Positions 31,516-32,419 of a stretch of 32,419 nucleotides of DNA are shown in pieces. The notes beneath the pieces were generated by a model. The model was given only the letters and a program-made list of their open reading frames with translations. It was not told the origin of the DNA and ran no database searches. The stretch's first letter is position 1. The number at the start of each line of letters is the position of its first letter. Source of the stretch: Treponema sp. (lineage in GTDB: Bacteria; Spirochaetota; Spirochaetia; Treponematales; Treponemataceae). The stretch spans positions 1 through 32,419 of the forward strand of contig JAFPYB010000204.1 in assembly GCA_017412405.1 (NCBI GenBank). Direction: 5' to 3'. The position numbers and the translations under genes were made by a program.

Positions 31516-32419
31516 GCCTTTCCCGTTCACTCAAAAAAAAACTGTTCCTTGCATTTTTTCTCATATACATTGCATCGATTTTGTGCGTGGGCATCACCTA
31601 CACGGTCGTCATGCGGAATGAAGCAAGGAATCAGCTCATGGAAAGCTCCAAGAGCATGATTCAAAAAATCATCCTCGATTTCAGGCGGGATTTTCTCATA
31701 AGCACACGGTACATCGCCTCCGCCATTGACCGGGAGGAAGAACGGATGTCACAACGATACTTCCAGAAAATAGCGGAAACTTATGGAGCGGACGAAATGA
31801 CCCTCGTGTCGGAGGACGGCACCCTCATTTTCTCCTACGGGGAAAAGACCTACGGCGCGGATTTCAACGCGAAGTTCGACGAGACTTTCCGCCCAGTCCT
31901 AAAGGAGCTGTTCGCCGCCAACGAAGCCACATCAGAAATCAACAAAATCGACGGGCTGCGCCTCATATGCGCGGGAAGGATGTCCCACGGCAGGACTATT
32001 GTCATCGCCTACCCCAGCGAGCGCGTATCATACCTTTTTCTCTCCCACCTGACGAATTTTGCGTACACAATTCCCATCAGGAAAACGGGCTACGTCCTCA
32101 TATTCGACGAGAACGAAACCATCATCAGCGATATGCGCGGCGGCGGCGGTTTCGGAATGACGGCGGAAAAAATCGGGTTCAAGAAAACAAGCGGCATTTC
32201 CAAGCTCCAGCCTGGAAAGCTCTATTCCGACAAAATCCACGGAAAAAGCTCCCATTTTGAGCTGGAGCGGTTCGACGGCTACACTGTCATGTCCGTGCTG
32301 CCCAGCGAGGACATCCTGAAAAACGCGGCGCAAATGACGCTTGCGTTCGCCGTGTTCGCCCTCGTCTCCCTCTCGCTCCTCTTTTTCTTCGTCATCGTGA
32401 TAATGGAAAAATACGTCAC
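31512..32419 (+). CDS. Membrane sensor protein with periplasmic Cache-like domain (3' end outside window)
   Basis: 302 residues are visible and the frame is open at the edge. TM1 is at about 11-33 (LFLAFFLIYIASILCVGITY), followed by a periplasmic region (about 35-275) with Cache-like elements (EMTLVSEDGTLIFSY, KTGYVLIFDENETIISD). TM2 is near 278-300 (MTLAFAVFALVSLSLLFFFV). The cytoplasmic output domain lies outside; a histidine kinase, PP2C phosphatase or GGDEF are all possible. Its ATG overlaps the response regulator stop (ATGA). A partner relationship with that regulator is inferred from the coupling. Confidence 0.8.
   Translation, partial: MSLSRSLKKKLFLAFFLIYIASILCVGITYTVVMRNEARNQLMESSKSMIQKIILDFRRDFLISTRYIASAIDREEERMSQRYFQKIAETYGADEMTLVSEDGTLIFSYGEKTYGADFNAKFDETFRPVLKELFAANEATSEINKIDGLRLICAGRMSHGRTIVIAYPSERVSYLFLSHLTNFAYTIPIRKTGYVLIFDENETIISDMRGGGGFGMTAEKIGFKKTSGISKLQPGKLYSDKIHGKSSHFELERFDGYTVMSVLPSEDILKNAAQMTLAFAVFALVSLSLLFFFVIVIMEKYV

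Noticed and set aside
1-32419. CRISPR array, rRNA, tRNA or complete insertion sequence
   Set aside because: No regularly spaced repeats, no cloverleaf or CCA-ended tRNA pattern, no rRNA blocks and no transposase frame were seen.

Overview
The window looks like chromosome from a spirochaete of the gut or rumen Treponema type, with roughly balanced GC. The evidence is a Pur-alpha-like (DUF3276/BpuR) gene, an expanded set of DctP lipoproteins with spirochaete-style lipoboxes, a chemoreceptor next to an amino-acid ABC transporter, a Fe-S-type PurF, and a LysA of the CENCD type. The genus is inferred from protein character; no rRNA is present. Two islands, about 3,660-4,870 and 21,970-23,140, are visibly more AT-rich and hold the restriction and toxin-type genes, which suggests acquired DNA. 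No tRNA, rRNA or CRISPR array was seen, and no stretch longer than 300 bases lacks a gene or gene remnant.

Layout. 1-2566 (-): partial GH13 alpha-amylase-family enzyme. 2717-5122 (-): a remodelled DpnII-like modification locus, made of a DpnA-type methyltransferase, an unknown gene, a PD-(D/E)XK-like candidate nuclease and a truncated DpnM. 5301-5714 (-): a Pur-alpha-like gene broken by one in-frame stop. 5978-11710 (+): four tandem paralogous DctP-type lipoproteins with no DctQ/DctM permease, then a membrane diguanylate cyclase whose start overlaps the last dctP. 11723-13549 (-): a RelA/SpoT homologue with an intact synthetase and an apparently dead hydrolase. 13642-15635 (+): purE-purF. 15650-17450 (-): a sodium:solute symporter and a TrpR-like regulator. 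17664-18497 (+): an exported helical protein. 18516-20674 (-): a GT8-PlsC fusion and a GlsB-type membrane protein. 20940-23141 (-): a decayed defence patch with Fic, two hsdS 5' remnants, an Abi/HEPN protein, a zeta-toxin remnant and its likely antitoxin. 23158-24423 (-): lysA. 24598-28865 (+): chemoreceptor plus complete polar amino-acid ABC transporter. 28924-29739 (+): membrane protein. 29774-30340 (-): exported protein. 30676-32419 (+): response regulator and coupled sensor protein (partial).

How it fits together. Much of the window concerns sensing: DctP lipoproteins with a c-di-GMP synthase, a chemoreceptor with an amino-acid importer, a (p)ppGpp synthetase, and a response regulator with a Cache-like sensor. 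The most promising candidate for an undescribed system is the array of four permease-less DctP lipoproteins overlapping a diguanylate cyclase with a large periplasmic domain. A second pattern is that several genes without any Shine-Dalgarno sequence have a sigma70-like -10 box exactly 6-8 nt before the ATG, which predicts leaderless mRNAs, while other genes in the window have normal SD sites.
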